From the NCBI GenBank assembly GCA_913056285.1, contig CAJXNE010000011.1, forward strand, positions 1 through 21,705: 21,705 nucleotides of DNA, read 5' to 3'. The notes beneath the pieces were generated by a model that was not told where the DNA came from, ran no database searches, and was given only the letters and a program-made list of their open reading frames with translations. The position numbers were made by a program, and so were the translations under genes. Origin of the DNA: an uncultured Zetaproteobacteria bacterium (GTDB lineage Bacteria; Pseudomonadota; Zetaproteobacteria; Mariprofundales; Mariprofundaceae). Shown here in pieces: positions 21,105-21,705 of this stretch (positions within the stretch are counted from its first letter, which is position 1; every line of letters begins with the position of its first letter).

Positions 21105-21705
21105 TTTGCTCAAGAATCTCCAAAAGCATGTCTCTACGACTGCAAACCATCTTGCAAATAAACGCTGCTCTCTTTTTGCTCAACGGTACAGGGGTATCAA
21201 ATTCACAAAGTGATGATATCACTTCAATGATATCCTTATCGCGAAAGGTAACACATGCATGAACGTCAGGTAATATCTCTGGAAAACTATTGAGCAGTCG
21301 AGGCACAAGCTCAAGCATCGGAGCACCTTTAGTATCATCAGGATGAAACCGGATATGATGGCGCGCGCCGGAACTCGTGGCATGACGTTGAAACCAGCTC
21401 TGATCCGCAAGAATACCATCCAATTTTTCTTCCAACCGCTCATGCCCAAGGCTGGTACCATTGTCAAACGCAGGAGCGGGAAACAACGTCCTCACCGCAT
21501 AATCATCATCCGAGGCAAGCGTTTTCCAGAGAAGCCCCCAATTGCTATGGTGCCGGTCGGTGTTGGCTATCAACGTATCCAAGACAAACATCTTGATAAA
21601 CATCGCAGACTGTTTTCCTCTTAGAAAAGACTGCATGTAATCAATATTATGGCAGTGGCCTGGTTTCATGCCTTTGTGGGTTCTGCCGAACGTATTCGCC
21701 AAACG
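21091..21705 (-). CDS. HipA-like serine/threonine kinase, N-terminus beyond the window
   Basis: About 204 residues are visible; the reading frame is open to the window edge, so the start and the ATP-binding lobe lie outside. The catalytic loop is IANTDRHHSNWGLL with the Asp and Asn of HipA-type kinases, and the metal-binding motif is APAFDNGTSLG (DNG). These match the HipA-C (PF07804) family. E. coli HipA phosphorylates glutamyl-tRNA synthetase and causes growth arrest; the target here is unknown. The C-terminus is helical and basic. It overlaps the HIRAN gene, which places the HipA N-terminal-like domain in a separate downstream protein rather than in the kinase itself, as in split HipBST-type systems but in a different order. 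Confidence 0.85.
   Translation of the reverse strand, partial: RLANTFGRTHKGMKPGHCHNIDYMQSFLRGKQSAMFIKMFVLDTLIANTDRHHSNWGLLWKTLASDDDYAVRTLFPAPAFDNGTSLGHERLEEKLDGILADQSWFQRHATSSGARHHIRFHPDDTKGAPMLELVPRLLNSFPEILPDVHACVTFRDKDIIEVISSLCEFDTPVPLSKKRAAFICKMVCSRRDMLLEILEQNEKA

Overview
The window reads as part of a proteobacterial chromosome that codes for heme-copper respiration. Nearly all genes lie on the minus strand in tight, often ATGA-overlapping operons with clear GGAGG-type ribosome binding sites. It holds an atypical cbb3 (C-family) oxidase, at least six c-type cytochromes, a two-domain multicopper oxidase, and CcoG- and CcoS-like assembly factors. This suggests a microaerophilic or denitrifying chemolithotroph. 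The set is reminiscent of iron oxidisers (Zetaproteobacteria, Gallionella) and ammonia oxidisers, but that is an impression from memory, not a placement. No rRNA, tRNA or CRISPR array was seen.

Layout from left to right. (1) 1-2117, minus: ccoG, a two-TM protein with a His/Asp-rich tail, a lipoprotein cytochrome c, and the first codons of another gene. (2) 2160-4769, minus: a large membrane protein fused to a spermidine-synthase-like domain. (3) 4860-5063: copy A of a dispersed repeat. (4) 5065-8473, minus: a seven-gene membrane operon with a CcoS-like protein, an anchored cytochrome c and a periplasmic formylglycine-generating-enzyme-like protein that lacks the catalytic cysteines. (5) 8569-12192, minus: the oxidase operon, with 86-aa and 35-aa membrane proteins, ccoN, ccoO, a heme-less CcoP-like protein and a 44-aa membrane peptide. 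A promoter and a palindrome lie upstream and a strong terminator at the end. (6) 12394-14578, minus: a type-C-like two-domain multicopper oxidase, a diheme and a monoheme cytochrome c, ending in a terminator. This order recalls ncgABC of Nitrosomonas, without nirK. (7) 14621-15948: an intact ISL3-family insertion sequence that sits between the apparent -35 and -10 of the multicopper oxidase promoter. (8) 16073-18458: a small plus-strand membrane protein, then a minus operon with a membrane cytochrome c, a four-TM miniature of the CcoN C-terminus, a thioredoxin-like lipoprotein and a PH-like membrane protein. (9) 18595-20093: a DUF2939-like protein that may use an ATA start, divergent from two lipoproteins. 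(10) 20154-20342: repeat copy B. (11) 20394 to the right edge, minus: a HipA-N-terminal-like/HIRAN protein and a HipA-type kinase that runs off the window.

Inferred working scheme: periplasmic cytochromes c pass electrons to the CcoN/CcoO oxidase. CcoG and CcoS-like proteins supply copper and heme assembly. The multicopper oxidase with its two cytochromes forms a second periplasmic copper/electron module, and the mini-CcoN plus cytochrome c a third, uncharacterised heme module. The split HipA-HIRAN locus is a candidate toxin-antitoxin or defence system unrelated to respiration.
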